A DNA stretch of 64,000 nucleotides from Verrucomicrobiota bacterium (GTDB lineage: Bacteria > Verrucomicrobiota > Verrucomicrobiia > Opitutales > Opitutaceae), in the NCBI GenBank assembly GCA_023430565.1, contig JAEZAD010000062.1, positions 20,654-84,653 on the forward strand, read 5' to 3'. Position 1 is the stretch's first letter, and each line of letters starts with the position of its first letter. A program made the translations under genes and the position numbers. Below the pieces are notes generated by a model that saw only the letters and a list, made by a program, of their open reading frames with translations, was not told where the DNA came from and did not search any database. Positions 45,069 to 54,135 of this stretch are shown here, piece by piece.

Positions 45069-46121
45069 ATGTCGGAGGCGGTTCGGATCACTCACAAGGA
45101 CATCGCGCTTCGCTTCGGTTGCGACAAGTCGACGGTGTCGCTGGCGCTTCGCGGCAATCCGCGCATCCCCGAAGAGACGCGACGACAGATTTGCAGCCTC
45201 GCGGAAAGCATGGGTTACCGGCCGGATCCGGCGCTCGCGATGCTGGCGAAACATCGGTGGGCGCGCTACGAGGCGGACACGGGCGCGACGCTGGCCTACC
45301 TCGTGGAGCGCAGCAATGCCGACGCCTACGACCAGCAAAGGAGCCAGCTGGCGGCGGCCTGCGAACGCGCGGAGCAGCGCGGGTATCGATTGATGGAGTT
45401 CGATCTCGCCGAATATCGCAGCATGCAGCGGGCGAGCGACGTGCTCTACAATCGCGGCATCCAAGGCGTGATCCTGCCCTACATGCCGCAGGGGGCTGAC
45501 GCCCGGCTCAACGGCGCGGAGTGGAATCGTTTCACGGTCGTCTGCTGTTCGTTCGGCTGGGCGCGGGCGCCGTTTCACGTAGTGGCGCCGGATATCTTCG
45601 AAGGCACGCGGCGGGTCTGGCAGCAGGTGGTGGCGCGCGGTTACACGCGGATCGGCGCGGCGATGTTTCGACACACGCCCGTGGCGCTCGACGATCACAG
45701 CCGGCTGGGCGCGTGCATGGTCGAGCAGAGCGAACTGGTGCCGGTGGCGCGGCACATCCCGATCCTGCAAAGCGATCCCAACGACAAGGCGGCGTTCCTG
45801 CGGTGGGTGAAACAACACCGGCCCAATGTGATCATCGGATTCATCAATCGTGTTTATCACTGGTTGATCGAGGCAGGCTATCGCGTGCCGGAGGACATCG
45901 CCTTCGCCTGCCTGAATGTCTGGCCGAGCGAACCGTTCACGGGGATGAGCGTGCAACATCCGCAAGTCGCGCGTTCGGCGGTGGATTTTCTGATCAGCCA
46001 GATGCATGAGAACCAATTCGGCGTGCCCCCGGTGCAGCATTGCCTGCTGCTGGAGCCGAACTGGGTCGAAGGCAGCACGTTGCCCGATCGCGTGGGCACG
46101 ATGGCGGGCGCGCACGTTTAG
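45069..46121 (+). CDS. LacI-family transcriptional regulator
   Basis: The protein has 350 residues from ATG 45069. The N-terminal HTH and hinge are clear: RITHKDIALRFGCDKSTVSLALRGNPRIPEETRRQICSLAESMGYRPDP. A periplasmic-binding-protein-like effector domain follows (LAYLVERSNADAY, GIQGVILPYMPQG, PNVIIGFINRVYHWLIEAGYRVPEDIAFACLNVWP). The hinge reads LAMLAKHRW, as in other Verrucomicrobia-type LacI proteins. It is the only LacI gene seen here. Nine copies of a short palindrome lie in right-cluster control regions, two of them directly before this gene, so it most likely represses the cluster until an inducer binds. Confidence 0.93.
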   Translation: MSEAVRITHKDIALRFGCDKSTVSLALRGNPRIPEETRRQICSLAESMGYRPDPALAMLAKHRWARYEADTGATLAYLVERSNADAYDQQRSQLAAACERAEQRGYRLMEFDLAEYRSMQRASDVLYNRGIQGVILPYMPQGADARLNGAEWNRFTVVCCSFGWARAPFHVVAPDIFEGTRRVWQQVVARGYTRIGAAMFRHTPVALDDHSRLGACMVEQSELVPVARHIPILQSDPNDKAAFLRWVKQHRPNVIIGFINRVYHWLIEAGYRVPEDIAFACLNVWPSEPFTGMSVQHPQVARSAVDFLISQMHENQFGVPPVQHCLLLEPNWVEGSTLPDRVGTMAGAHV

Positions 46122-46147
46122 GTCATGGAATGGCGGATACGCGGCGC

Positions 46148-46159
46148 TCACCGGAATGA
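46148..46159. promoter_or_regulatory. Putative LacI-family operator TCACC-GG-AATGA (site 5)
   Basis: This copy has one base changed from TCAYC-NN-GATGA in the right arm. It lies 26 bp after the LacI stop codon and about 94 bp before the clan GH-D-like gene, in front of the glycosidase operon. Confidence 0.6.
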
Positions 46160-46168
46160 CCGCCGCGC

Positions 46169-46201
46169 CGTTTGCCCGGAGGGCATGCCGTATGGCAAAC
46201 G
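46169..46201. repeat. Nested inverted repeat before the clan GH-D-like gene
   Basis: Outer arms CGTTTGCC (46169-46176) and GGCAAACG (46194-46201) enclose a central 8-bp palindrome GGCATGCC (46182-46189) with the same axis. It lies 9 bp after operator site 5, between operator and start codon. It could be a second regulator site or an RNA hairpin in the leader. Confidence 0.55.
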
Positions 46202-46252
46202 TGGCGCGTGCCTCCGCCGCGGATGACTCGCGCGAGCGGCGGACTTGTTGCC

Positions 46253-47950
46253 ATGCCTTCACCCGGATTTCCCGAGCCCGTCTCCATCTACATCAACTGG
46301 GCCGCCTACGACCTGCTTTCGGACGCCGTGCCGCTGACCGAGGAGCTCGCGTTTGGACAGCTCGATCACCTGCTGCGGCTGAAGCGGCACGGCGTGCGAA
46401 TGGATTATTATTTGATGGATGCATTCTGGTTCGATCCGGATGGCGGCTATCGGACCTGGGATCGCCGTTACTGGAGCGTCGCGGGCGGCGAGCGGTGGAT
46501 CCGGGCGTGTCACGACAACGCGGTGTTGCCCGGCCTGTGGGTGGCGACGAACGCACTGGCGACCCCGATCTTCCGGCATCTCAATCCCGTGCCGGCATGG
46601 CGCGACTCGCTGACTCCGTCGGGGGAGAGTGCGTGCATGTTTCACGGCGGATTCATGCCGGACTTCATGACGGCGCTGCAGGCGTGGGTGGACCGCGGTA
46701 TTGGCCTGTTCAAATTCGACTTCGCCGATCTCGACGCCGCGCCGCCGGAGATCCAACGCACCTGCCTTCCGAGTGAGATCCGCCGGCGCAACGCGGAAGC
46801 GCTGCGGACGGCGTTGCAGTTGTTTCGCGAGCGGAACCCCGACGTGAAGCTGCTCGCCTACAACGGGCTGATCGAAGCGGGGGCGACACCGCCGATGGCG
46901 GGCACGAGCGGGCCGATCCGCCGTTCGATCGACACGCGGTGGCTCGATGTTTTTGACGCGGTGTATTGTGGGGACCCGCGGCCGGCGGATGTGCCGTGCG
47001 CGAATTTCTGGCGGTCGAAGGACATTTATTCGGACCACATGGTCCGCTACTTCGAAGCCAACGGCTATCCGCTGTCGCGCATCGATAACTCCGGTTTCAT
47101 GATCGGGACGACCGGCACCTGCTACGGTCGCCGCAAACAGGCCTGGCGCGGCATGCTCGTGTTGTCGCTCGCGCGCGGGGGCTGGGCGAACACCTACTAC
47201 GGCAATCTCGATCTGCTCGCAGATACGGACGCGCGGTGGTTCGCGAAAGCGCAACGGTTCTTTTTCGAACTGCAGCACCTGGCGCGCTGGACGACGTTTG
47301 GCGCGGTCCCCGGAGAAGGGGAGCCGTATGGTTTTTGGGCGCACCGGGATGACGGTGACGTGTTCACCGTGGTGAATCCCGCACCGACGGCGCGCACGAT
47401 CGCGCTACCTGCGGCCAGCGAACGGCTGTTGTTCAGCGACGCAGGTTTTGAGCCGGAACTCGCGGGGAAGGAACTCACCCTGGGCCCCGAGCAACTGGCG
47501 ATGGTGGCGAGCGGAAAGTATGCGACGGAAGCGTTCACGCTCGGCAAGGAGCAGGACGTCTCCATCCCCCAATCGATCGAGCGGATCGCGGCGGCCTTCG
47601 AAGCGGCGGGCGGCAACAAAGTCGTGGCCAATATCGAGCGGCCGCCGGAGGGAATGGGGCTCCGCGTCATCGTGCGGCAAACACGCGGCGGCGGAGCGTT
47701 GCGCAGTTCAGGCGGACCGCCGCCCGACGGCGTGACGCTGGCAAAAATCCTTCGGATCGAGGTGCGGCAGAATGCGCGGACCATCCCGGTGCGCGTGAAC
47801 TACGACCTGGCAATCTGGAGCGGGTTGTCGTGGGCCGTGGGCGAAATCGCGGCGGGCGAAATCGCGCCGACGGGTTTGTTGAGCATCGCGTGCTCCACGA
47901 CCGAGTCTGCGCCGGTGCAACTCGCCGCCGAGGCGTATTCGATTTCCTGA
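46253..47950 (+). CDS. Clan GH-D-like glycosidase (alpha-galactosidase-like), cytoplasmic
   Basis: The protein has about 565 residues from ATG 46253; ATG 46223 is also possible, and neither has a strong ribosome site or signal peptide. The barrel segments VSIYINWAAYDLL, RMDYYLMDAFWFDPDGGY and GLFKFDFADLDAAP are those of GH36/GH27-type enzymes. D156 in KFDFAD is the likely nucleophile. A beta-sandwich follows after about residue 360 (PYGFWAHRDDGDVFTVVNPAP). Length and details fit no family firmly, and GH31-like or uncharacterised GH-D members are alternatives. One base separates it from the GH78 gene. Confidence 0.72.
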   Translation: MPSPGFPEPVSIYINWAAYDLLSDAVPLTEELAFGQLDHLLRLKRHGVRMDYYLMDAFWFDPDGGYRTWDRRYWSVAGGERWIRACHDNAVLPGLWVATNALATPIFRHLNPVPAWRDSLTPSGESACMFHGGFMPDFMTALQAWVDRGIGLFKFDFADLDAAPPEIQRTCLPSEIRRRNAEALRTALQLFRERNPDVKLLAYNGLIEAGATPPMAGTSGPIRRSIDTRWLDVFDAVYCGDPRPADVPCANFWRSKDIYSDHMVRYFEANGYPLSRIDNSGFMIGTTGTCYGRRKQAWRGMLVLSLARGGWANTYYGNLDLLADTDARWFAKAQRFFFELQHLARWTTFGAVPGEGEPYGFWAHRDDGDVFTVVNPAPTARTIALPAASERLLFSDAGFEPELAGKELTLGPEQLAMVASGKYATEAFTLGKEQDVSIPQSIERIAAAFEAAGGNKVVANIERPPEGMGLRVIVRQTRGGGALRSSGGPPPDGVTLAKILRIEVRQNARTIPVRVNYDLAIWSGLSWAVGEIAAGEIAPTGLLSIACSTTESAPVQLAAEAYSIS

Positions 47951-47951
47951 C

Positions 47952-50720
47952 ATGCGCGCTGCCTTTCGGCCGACGGAACTCCGGACGGAGTATCGTGTGA
48001 ATCCCTTGGGCGTGGACACGCCGGCCCCCCGGCTCAGCTGGGAGCTGGTATCGCTCTCGCCGTCAGCACGCGGACTGCGCCAGGCGGCGTATCAGGTGCT
48101 CGTCGCGAGCGACGCGACGCGTCTTAATGTCGATGCCGCCGACCTGTGGAATTCAGGCGAGGTGGGCTCGGACGAGACGGCGCACATCACGTATGCCGGC
48201 GCGCGGCTGAAATCGCGCGCGCGCTGCTGGTGGTGCGTCCGCTGTCGCACTGGCTCCGGCGACTGGTCGGAGTGGAGCGAGCCGGCGTGTTGGACAATGG
48301 GTCTGCTCGCGACGAACGAATGGAGAGGGCAATGGATCGGCACTGGCGAGTCATTGGAAAAAGGGAACCCCGCGGAACCCGTGCCGAACACCCTGCCGGA
48401 TGCGTGGCTGAGACGGTCGTTTCACATCGAAGGGCAGCCGACGCGCGGCACGGCGTTCGTTGCGTCGATCGGTTTTCACGAACTCTATGTGAACGGAAGG
48501 AGGGCGAGCGACGCGGTGCTGGTGCCCAATGTGACCGACAATACAAAGCGCGCGCGCTATGTCGCCTATGAGATCGGGCCGTTGCTGCGAGCGGGGACGA
48601 ACGTGATCGGGATCTGGCTCGGCACGGGCTGGTCGATTTTTTCGAAGTTCGTCACACCGGAAAAGCCGCGGGCTCCGCTCGTGCTCGGGCAGTTCGATAT
48701 CGATGTCGAAACGGGCCAGGCGTGCTGTGTCGTCACCGATCGCCATTGGCGAACGCATCCGAGTCCGAGCACGCTGCTCGGGTCGTGGGATTTCAAGGAT
48801 TTCGGCGGCGAGTGTTACGATGCGAACCGGGAGATTCCCAACTGGGCCGACGACACGCTCGACGACGGCAGCTGGCGCGCGGCGGCGGAGTTCACGCCAA
48901 GAATCGCCGTTTCTTCGGACCGGGCGGAACCGAATACGTGCGTCACGGAACTGCGGCCCGTGGCAGTGCAGCGCGTCGGCGACGCGTTTCGATTCGATTT
49001 GGGACGCAATGTTTCCGGCTGGATCGAGCTGAAAATTCGCGGCACGCCCGGCGACCGCATCGAGATTCAGTATTCGGAAAGGCCTGACCGGCCGATGACG
49101 CACGGCTTGCACAGCGCCTACATCGTGGGGCCGGCGGGCGAAGGCGTGTTTCGCAATCGCTTCAATTATGGTGTGGGCCGCTGGGTGACCGTGAGCGGAC
49201 TGCGCGAAATTCCGCGGCTCGACGACCTGCGTGGCTGGCTGGTGCGGCCGGCCTATGCGCGCGCGGCGGAGTTTTCGTGTTCTTCGACGTTATTGAACGA
49301 TATCTACGAGACGGCGTTGTGGACCTTCGAGAATCTCACCCTGGGCGGCTACGTGGTGGATTGTCCGCATCGCGAGCGGATGGGTTATGGCGGCGATGCG
49401 TATGCGACGACGTTGACGGGACTGAGCGCGTATCGGCTGGGGGCGTTCTACACGAAGTGGTCGGAGGACTGGCGGGATGTGCAAGGGCGCCGGCCGACGT
49501 GGGGCATGGGCATTCCGGCGGGGCAGGCGGGCGCGGACGGAGCCGAGGAAGGGAACTTGCCCTACACCGCACCGACCTACTGGGGTGGAGGCGGCCCGGC
49601 GTGGAGCGGGTTCTGCGTTTACCTGCCGTGGGAGGTGTATCGACGTTATGGCGACGAGCGAATCCTGCGGGACAATTTCGCGACCATCGAGCGTTGGCTG
49701 GCTTTCCTGGAAACGAAGTCCGAAGGGCGGCTGCTCGAGCGCTACGGCGGACTGTGGGATTTTTTGGGCGACTGGATGTGGCCCGATGCGCAGGACGTGA
49801 ACGGGGACACGCGTGAGACGCTTTTTTTCAACAACTGCACCTGGATCTACAACCTGCAGGTGGCAGCGGAGATCGCGGGAATCGTCGGAAGGCCCGATCT
49901 CCGCCACGCGTGGACGGCGCGAGCGGACGACGTCCGGCAGGCGGTGCACGCGGAATTCTTCAATCCCTCGGACGCGAGCTACGTGAACGGGTTTCAGGCG
50001 TATCTGGCGATGGCATTGAAAGTGGGTCTGCCTCCGGCGGAGTTGCGGGCGGCGGTGTGGAAGCGTTTGGAGCACGAGATTCTCGTGGTGCGGGGCGGGC
50101 ATATCCACGCGGGCATCACCGGCGGATCGATGTTATTCCAGCTGCTGATGGAGGAGGGCCGCGACGACTTGATCCACGCGATGGTGAACCGCGTGGATCC
50201 GCCGGGCTGGGGCGCGATGCTGCGGAGCGGCGCAACGACATTTTGGGAAGCCTGGGGCACGAGCGCCGACTCGTTGCTGCACAGCTCGTTTCTTTTCGTT
50301 GGCGCGTGGTTCTTGCACGGTGTTCTGGGCGTGCGGCCGGATGAGCGCGGGGTTGGTTTCAAGCGGTTCACGGTGCGGCCAGGACTGCTGGATCGCCCCG
50401 GGCTCGATTCCGCAAAAGGTCACTTCGAAAGCGTTCACGGGCGGATCGAGGTCGCATGGCGGCGCGCGGGACAGCGATTCGAATTGAACGTGGCGGTGCC
50501 GCCAAACACGCACGCCGTCATCTGCCTGCCCACCGCTGAAGAAAGCGCGATTCGTGAAAGTGGACGCGAGCTGACGCAGGTGGACGGAGTCGAATCGACG
50601 ACGAGCGATGAACAATCGACGTCGATCGAAGTGAGCTCCGGGTATTACCGCTTCACGTGCCCGCTGCACCGTTCCTCGACGGAAGCAGCGATCGAGCACC
50701 GAGCGGAACTTTCGCGGTAG
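47952..50720 (+). CDS. GH78 alpha-L-rhamnosidase-like enzyme
   Basis: The protein has 922 residues and no signal peptide. The N-terminal fibronectin-type region LRTEYRVNPLGVDTPAPRLSWEL is the standard GH78 opening. It is followed by the beta domains (GTAFVASIGFHELYVNGRRAS, AGTNVIGIWLGTGWS) and an (alpha/alpha)6 barrel. D470, E475 and D482 in VVDCPHRERMGYGGDA have the 0/+5/+12 spacing of the acidic set known in GH78, with E475 the expected general acid. ATTFWEAWGTSADSLLHSS supplies the second acid region. It removes terminal alpha-L-rhamnose. It starts one base after the previous stop, so the two glycosidases form one operon. Confidence 0.9.
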   Translation: MRAAFRPTELRTEYRVNPLGVDTPAPRLSWELVSLSPSARGLRQAAYQVLVASDATRLNVDAADLWNSGEVGSDETAHITYAGARLKSRARCWWCVRCRTGSGDWSEWSEPACWTMGLLATNEWRGQWIGTGESLEKGNPAEPVPNTLPDAWLRRSFHIEGQPTRGTAFVASIGFHELYVNGRRASDAVLVPNVTDNTKRARYVAYEIGPLLRAGTNVIGIWLGTGWSIFSKFVTPEKPRAPLVLGQFDIDVETGQACCVVTDRHWRTHPSPSTLLGSWDFKDFGGECYDANREIPNWADDTLDDGSWRAAAEFTPRIAVSSDRAEPNTCVTELRPVAVQRVGDAFRFDLGRNVSGWIELKIRGTPGDRIEIQYSERPDRPMTHGLHSAYIVGPAGEGVFRNRFNYGVGRWVTVSGLREIPRLDDLRGWLVRPAYARAAEFSCSSTLLNDIYETALWTFENLTLGGYVVDCPHRERMGYGGDAYATTLTGLSAYRLGAFYTKWSEDWRDVQGRRPTWGMGIPAGQAGADGAEEGNLPYTAPTYWGGGGPAWSGFCVYLPWEVYRRYGDERILRDNFATIERWLAFLETKSEGRLLERYGGLWDFLGDWMWPDAQDVNGDTRETLFFNNCTWIYNLQVAAEIAGIVGRPDLRHAWTARADDVRQAVHAEFFNPSDASYVNGFQAYLAMALKVGLPPAELRAAVWKRLEHEILVVRGGHIHAGITGGSMLFQLLMEEGRDDLIHAMVNRVDPPGWGAMLRSGATTFWEAWGTSADSLLHSSFLFVGAWFLHGVLGVRPDERGVGFKRFTVRPGLLDRPGLDSAKGHFESVHGRIEVAWRRAGQRFELNVAVPPNTHAVICLPTAEESAIRESGRELTQVDGVESTTSDEQSTSIEVSSGYYRFTCPLHRSSTEAAIEHRAELSR

Positions 50721-50736
50721 TCGCACAAAGGCTCGC

Positions 50737-50748
50737 TCACCGGGATGA
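50737..50748. promoter_or_regulatory. Putative LacI-family operator TCACC-GG-GATGA (site 6)
   Basis: Lies 17 bp after the GH78 stop codon and 122 bp before the ATG of the first beta-helix/Calx-beta gene. Confidence 0.72.
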
Positions 50749-50870
50749 GTGACAGCGGCCATTGCCGCGCGCCGCCATGGAAGCTCGATACGCGCGGTCG
50801 CATCGTGGCTCTCCGCGACGATGCGCCGAAACCCGGCAGCAACGAACCTCAACCCCCAACCCGTCCCAAA

Positions 50871-53800
50871 ATGGCCACCGATTCGAGCCCGGCACATAAA
50901 CAAAGTGTATTAGCCCGATGGGCCGCGCGGAGTGCGCGGCTTTGTCGTCTCCCGCAATTGCTCCTGAGCTGCGTGCCTGTCGTTGCGACGGCGGCGGTAA
51001 CGGTCGACCCTTACGGCTGGACGGTGATCACGCCCAGCCAGGATTCGCGCGTGGTGTATGTCAGCAGTTCGGAAGGAAGCGACGCCAACGATGGTCTCTC
51101 GCCGGAGACACCGAAAGCGACGATTGCCGGAGGTGACGTGCTGATCCGCGACGGCTTTCCGGATCATCTGCTGCTGCAGCGCGGGGATACATTCGCGGCG
51201 GACGGGAGCACGCTTTACCGCTGGAAGAATGGCCGCAGCGCGAGCGAGCCGGTTGTGTTGGCGGCGTATGGGGCAGGCGCCCGGCCGGTGATCGAGGTGC
51301 CGGACCGCTTCATCGATCACAATGGGCAGACCCGAAACTACCAGGCGTTCATCGGACTGGATTTCTACAAATCGAACAGCGATCCGGCCTCGCCCGACTT
51401 CGAAAATGTGAGCGCAACCGAAGGCATGCGCTTCGTGGGCGGCGGCGCAAACCTGCTGATCGAGGACTGCCGGTTTCGGTTTCTCGGCATCGTGGTGCAG
51501 AGCTACGACGCGGGTCTCTACACGGACGTGCGGCTTCGGCGAAACATTATTCTGGATACGTGGGTGCACGGTTCGTTCACGAACGGAGGCGCGCGGATCC
51601 AGGGGCTCTTCATGAGCGAGGTGGCCGGGTATTTGATCGAGGAGAATTTCTTCGACCACAACGGGTGGAGCGAGACCGTGCCCGGGGCAGGAGCGAACAT
51701 GTTCAATCACAACGCCTATATCCAATATGACAACCGCGCGGGCGGAGTGATGCGCGGGAATATCTTTGCGCGCGGAGCGGCCCACGGATTGCAGGCGCGG
51801 TCGGGTGGGGTGGTGGAGCGAAATCTGTTCGTCCTCAATGCCGTGTCAGTGAACGTTGGCGGAGTCGCAGCGCCCACCTACCCGGAAGTGCAGGAGTTCC
51901 CTAATGCCGCATTGGAGAACGTCATTCTCAACGGTCGCACGATGCATCCGTCGGATCTGGACTATCCGCGGACGGCGGCGGTCTGGGGAATTTCGGTGCC
52001 GGGGTTCATCACTGACGTGTGGGTGGATGACAACATCGTCGCGAACCGGGTGAGCGACGGTTCGAACGCGGCGTTCGAGGGCTACGAGAACATGAATTTC
52101 GGGGACAACATTTCCTACGAATGGGATCCTGCCTTCGACAGCTTCGATCCCGCCGCATGGCCTCATCCCGACGCCGACTTGGGTGACTACTACGCGTCCG
52201 TGGACGGGAGCGACTCGACGACCGCTTATCTCACTTGGCTGCGCGAGCGACCGCCGCACGTGCTCTCGTGGGACATGACGGCGTATGCAGCCATCAACTA
52301 CATCCGCGCGGGATTCAACCGTCCGGCCGTCGCGGGCTATTATGGTTACGAGGGAAGTCCAATCCCGGTGATCACAATCGCGGCGACCGACGCCGTAGCG
52401 GGTGAGCCGGGGAATCCGGGGGCGTTTACCGTGACGGCGTTGCCGGCACCGGAGTCGCCGATCACCGTCAATCTCGCGATCGCCGGCCTCGCTTCCAACG
52501 GGAGCGACTACACGGCGATTCCGCCAACCGTGACGATCGGAGCGGGCGGAACCGGCACGATCGCGGTCGAAGTAATCAACGATTCGATTCCCGAAGTGCC
52601 GGAAAGCGTCGTCGTGACGTTGATGGGCGGAGAAGGCTACTCTGTCGGGGGCTCCGCGACGGCGACAGTGATGATCGCCGACGACGACTCGGCGGGGATG
52701 TCGATCATCCGCATCGTAGCAAGCGACGCGGCCGCAGGCGAACCGGATGATGATGGCGAATTCACCGTCACAGCGACGCCGGCGCCGAGTCACCCGATTC
52801 AAGTCGAAATCGACGTGTCGGGAACCGCGGAAAACGGGACGGACTACCACAAGCTAAAGAAAAAGGTGAAGATCGACCGCAGCGGTGAAACGACAATTGG
52901 AATCCGCATCAAGGAAGACGCGTTGATCGAGGCGACGGAGTCGGTCGTCGTCGAGCTGTCGCCGGGGAAGAAATACCTCGTCGATCCGCAAGCTGCCTCG
53001 GCCGTGGTTTCGATAGCTGACGACACGCCGCAGCTCACGATTGTCGCGAGTGATGCCGCGGCAGGAGAGGGTGGCGATGGCGGCCAGTTTGCGCTCATCG
53101 CCGATCCAGCGCCGCGCAGCCCGCTCGCCGTGAAGCTCACGATTGGCGGCACGGCTGTGAGTGGAACGGACTACGCCAACATTCCCACCAGCATCAATGT
53201 CGGCACCACCGGCACCGCAACGATCGACATCATCCCCACGGACGATGATGTGCTCGAGGGAAACGAAACCGTGACAATTGCGCTCGCACCGGGCGCGCTT
53301 TATACGATCGGAGAGCCGGGTTCCGCCGAAGTGACGATCGACGACAACGAAGACGACCTGCCTGCCGCGTGGCAGAGCGACGACGTGGGCAACGTTCCGT
53401 TCGCCGGCTCCGTGAGTTATCAGGCGGGCACGTTCACGGTGGAAGGATCGGGCGCCGATATCTGGGGCGGAACGGACCAGTTCCACTTTGTGCATCAAAG
53501 CGCGACCGGCGATTGCGAGATCGTTGCGCGGGTGGTGAGCATCGAACCGACGAGCACGGATGCGAAGGCCGGAGTGATGATCCGCGCGAACCTCGAGGCG
53601 AACTCGACGCACGCACTAATGGAGATCATCCCGAACAACGCCGCGGAATTCATCTATCGTGCGGCCAGTCCGGGCAACAGCGGCTATGCGCCAGGTGGCG
53701 CGGCGACGGCTCCGCTGTGGGTGCGTCTGGTGCGCAGCGGCAATACGTTCACGGCGTATCGGTCGAGCGATGGCAGCAACTGGACGCAGGTGGGCTCGAC

Positions 53801-53906
53801 CACGATCGCAATGCCGGCGGACGTGCGTATCGGGCTTGCCGTGACGAGCAATACCAGCAGCGAACTCTGCACCGCGGTCTTCGACAACGTGAACGTCAGC
53901 CCATAG
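50871..53906 (+). CDS. Secreted beta-helix protein with three Calx-beta domains and a C-terminal beta-sandwich
   Basis: The protein has about 1011 residues from ATG 50871, with a late hydrophobic signal segment (LCRLPQLLLSCVPVVATAAV). Residues about 45-490 form a right-handed beta-helix opening YGWTVITPSQDSRVVYVSSSEGSDANDGLSPETPKATI, with GGGANLLIEDCRFRFLGI and YLIEENFFDHNGW in the helix core. Three Calx-beta domains follow (each with VASDAAAGE or ATDAVAGE, then a GTDY-type segment and an ETV-type strand). The last 180 residues are a DUF1349-like sandwich (GDCEIVARVVSIEPTSTDAKAGVMIRANL). The beta-helix is a paralogue of the next gene. I cannot assign a lyase or GH family; a secreted polysaccharide-cleaving enzyme is the likely role. 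Confidence 0.66.
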   Translation: MATDSSPAHKQSVLARWAARSARLCRLPQLLLSCVPVVATAAVTVDPYGWTVITPSQDSRVVYVSSSEGSDANDGLSPETPKATIAGGDVLIRDGFPDHLLLQRGDTFAADGSTLYRWKNGRSASEPVVLAAYGAGARPVIEVPDRFIDHNGQTRNYQAFIGLDFYKSNSDPASPDFENVSATEGMRFVGGGANLLIEDCRFRFLGIVVQSYDAGLYTDVRLRRNIILDTWVHGSFTNGGARIQGLFMSEVAGYLIEENFFDHNGWSETVPGAGANMFNHNAYIQYDNRAGGVMRGNIFARGAAHGLQARSGGVVERNLFVLNAVSVNVGGVAAPTYPEVQEFPNAALENVILNGRTMHPSDLDYPRTAAVWGISVPGFITDVWVDDNIVANRVSDGSNAAFEGYENMNFGDNISYEWDPAFDSFDPAAWPHPDADLGDYYASVDGSDSTTAYLTWLRERPPHVLSWDMTAYAAINYIRAGFNRPAVAGYYGYEGSPIPVITIAATDAVAGEPGNPGAFTVTALPAPESPITVNLAIAGLASNGSDYTAIPPTVTIGAGGTGTIAVEVINDSIPEVPESVVVTLMGGEGYSVGGSATATVMIADDDSAGMSIIRIVASDAAAGEPDDDGEFTVTATPAPSHPIQVEIDVSGTAENGTDYHKLKKKVKIDRSGETTIGIRIKEDALIEATESVVVELSPGKKYLVDPQAASAVVSIADDTPQLTIVASDAAAGEGGDGGQFALIADPAPRSPLAVKLTIGGTAVSGTDYANIPTSINVGTTGTATIDIIPTDDDVLEGNETVTIALAPGALYTIGEPGSAEVTIDDNEDDLPAAWQSDDVGNVPFAGSVSYQAGTFTVEGSGADIWGGTDQFHFVHQSATGDCEIVARVVSIEPTSTDAKAGVMIRANLEANSTHALMEIIPNNAAEFIYRAASPGNSGYAPGGAATAPLWVRLVRSGNTFTAYRSSDGSNWTQVGSTTIAMPADVRIGLAVTSNTSSELCTAVFDNVNVSP

Positions 53907-53936
53907 CGAAGGGAAGAATGTCGCAGGGCAGGGGAC

Positions 53937-53963
53937 GGCGCCGATCGAAAGACCGGCGCCTGT
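53937..53963 (+). terminator. Possible weak terminator after the first beta-helix/Calx-beta gene
   Basis: A 7-bp stem GGCGCCG / CGGCGCC with a 10-nt loop is followed only by TGTTTC. The lack of a proper T-run makes termination doubtful. Confidence 0.4.
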
Positions 53964-54005
53964 TTCGTGTATGGGGCGTGACGTGCAGCAGGATCCTGCA
54001 GGGGT

Positions 54006-54017
54006 TCACCGAGATGA
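54006..54017. promoter_or_regulatory. Putative LacI-family operator TCACC-GA-GATGA (site 7)
   Basis: Lies in the 229-bp gap between the two beta-helix/Calx-beta genes, 118 bp before the ATG of the second, at nearly the same distance as site 6 before the first. Confidence 0.72.
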
Positions 54018-54135
54018 CTCACATCCTTCGTTGCGTGGGGAAAAGCGCCTCGCACGGGTGTTGGGACATTGCAGCTGGCTCTCGTTTAAGAGGGCGGCGG
54101 GTGTCTTTCCCCAACCCAACAGAAATCGGTAGCAC

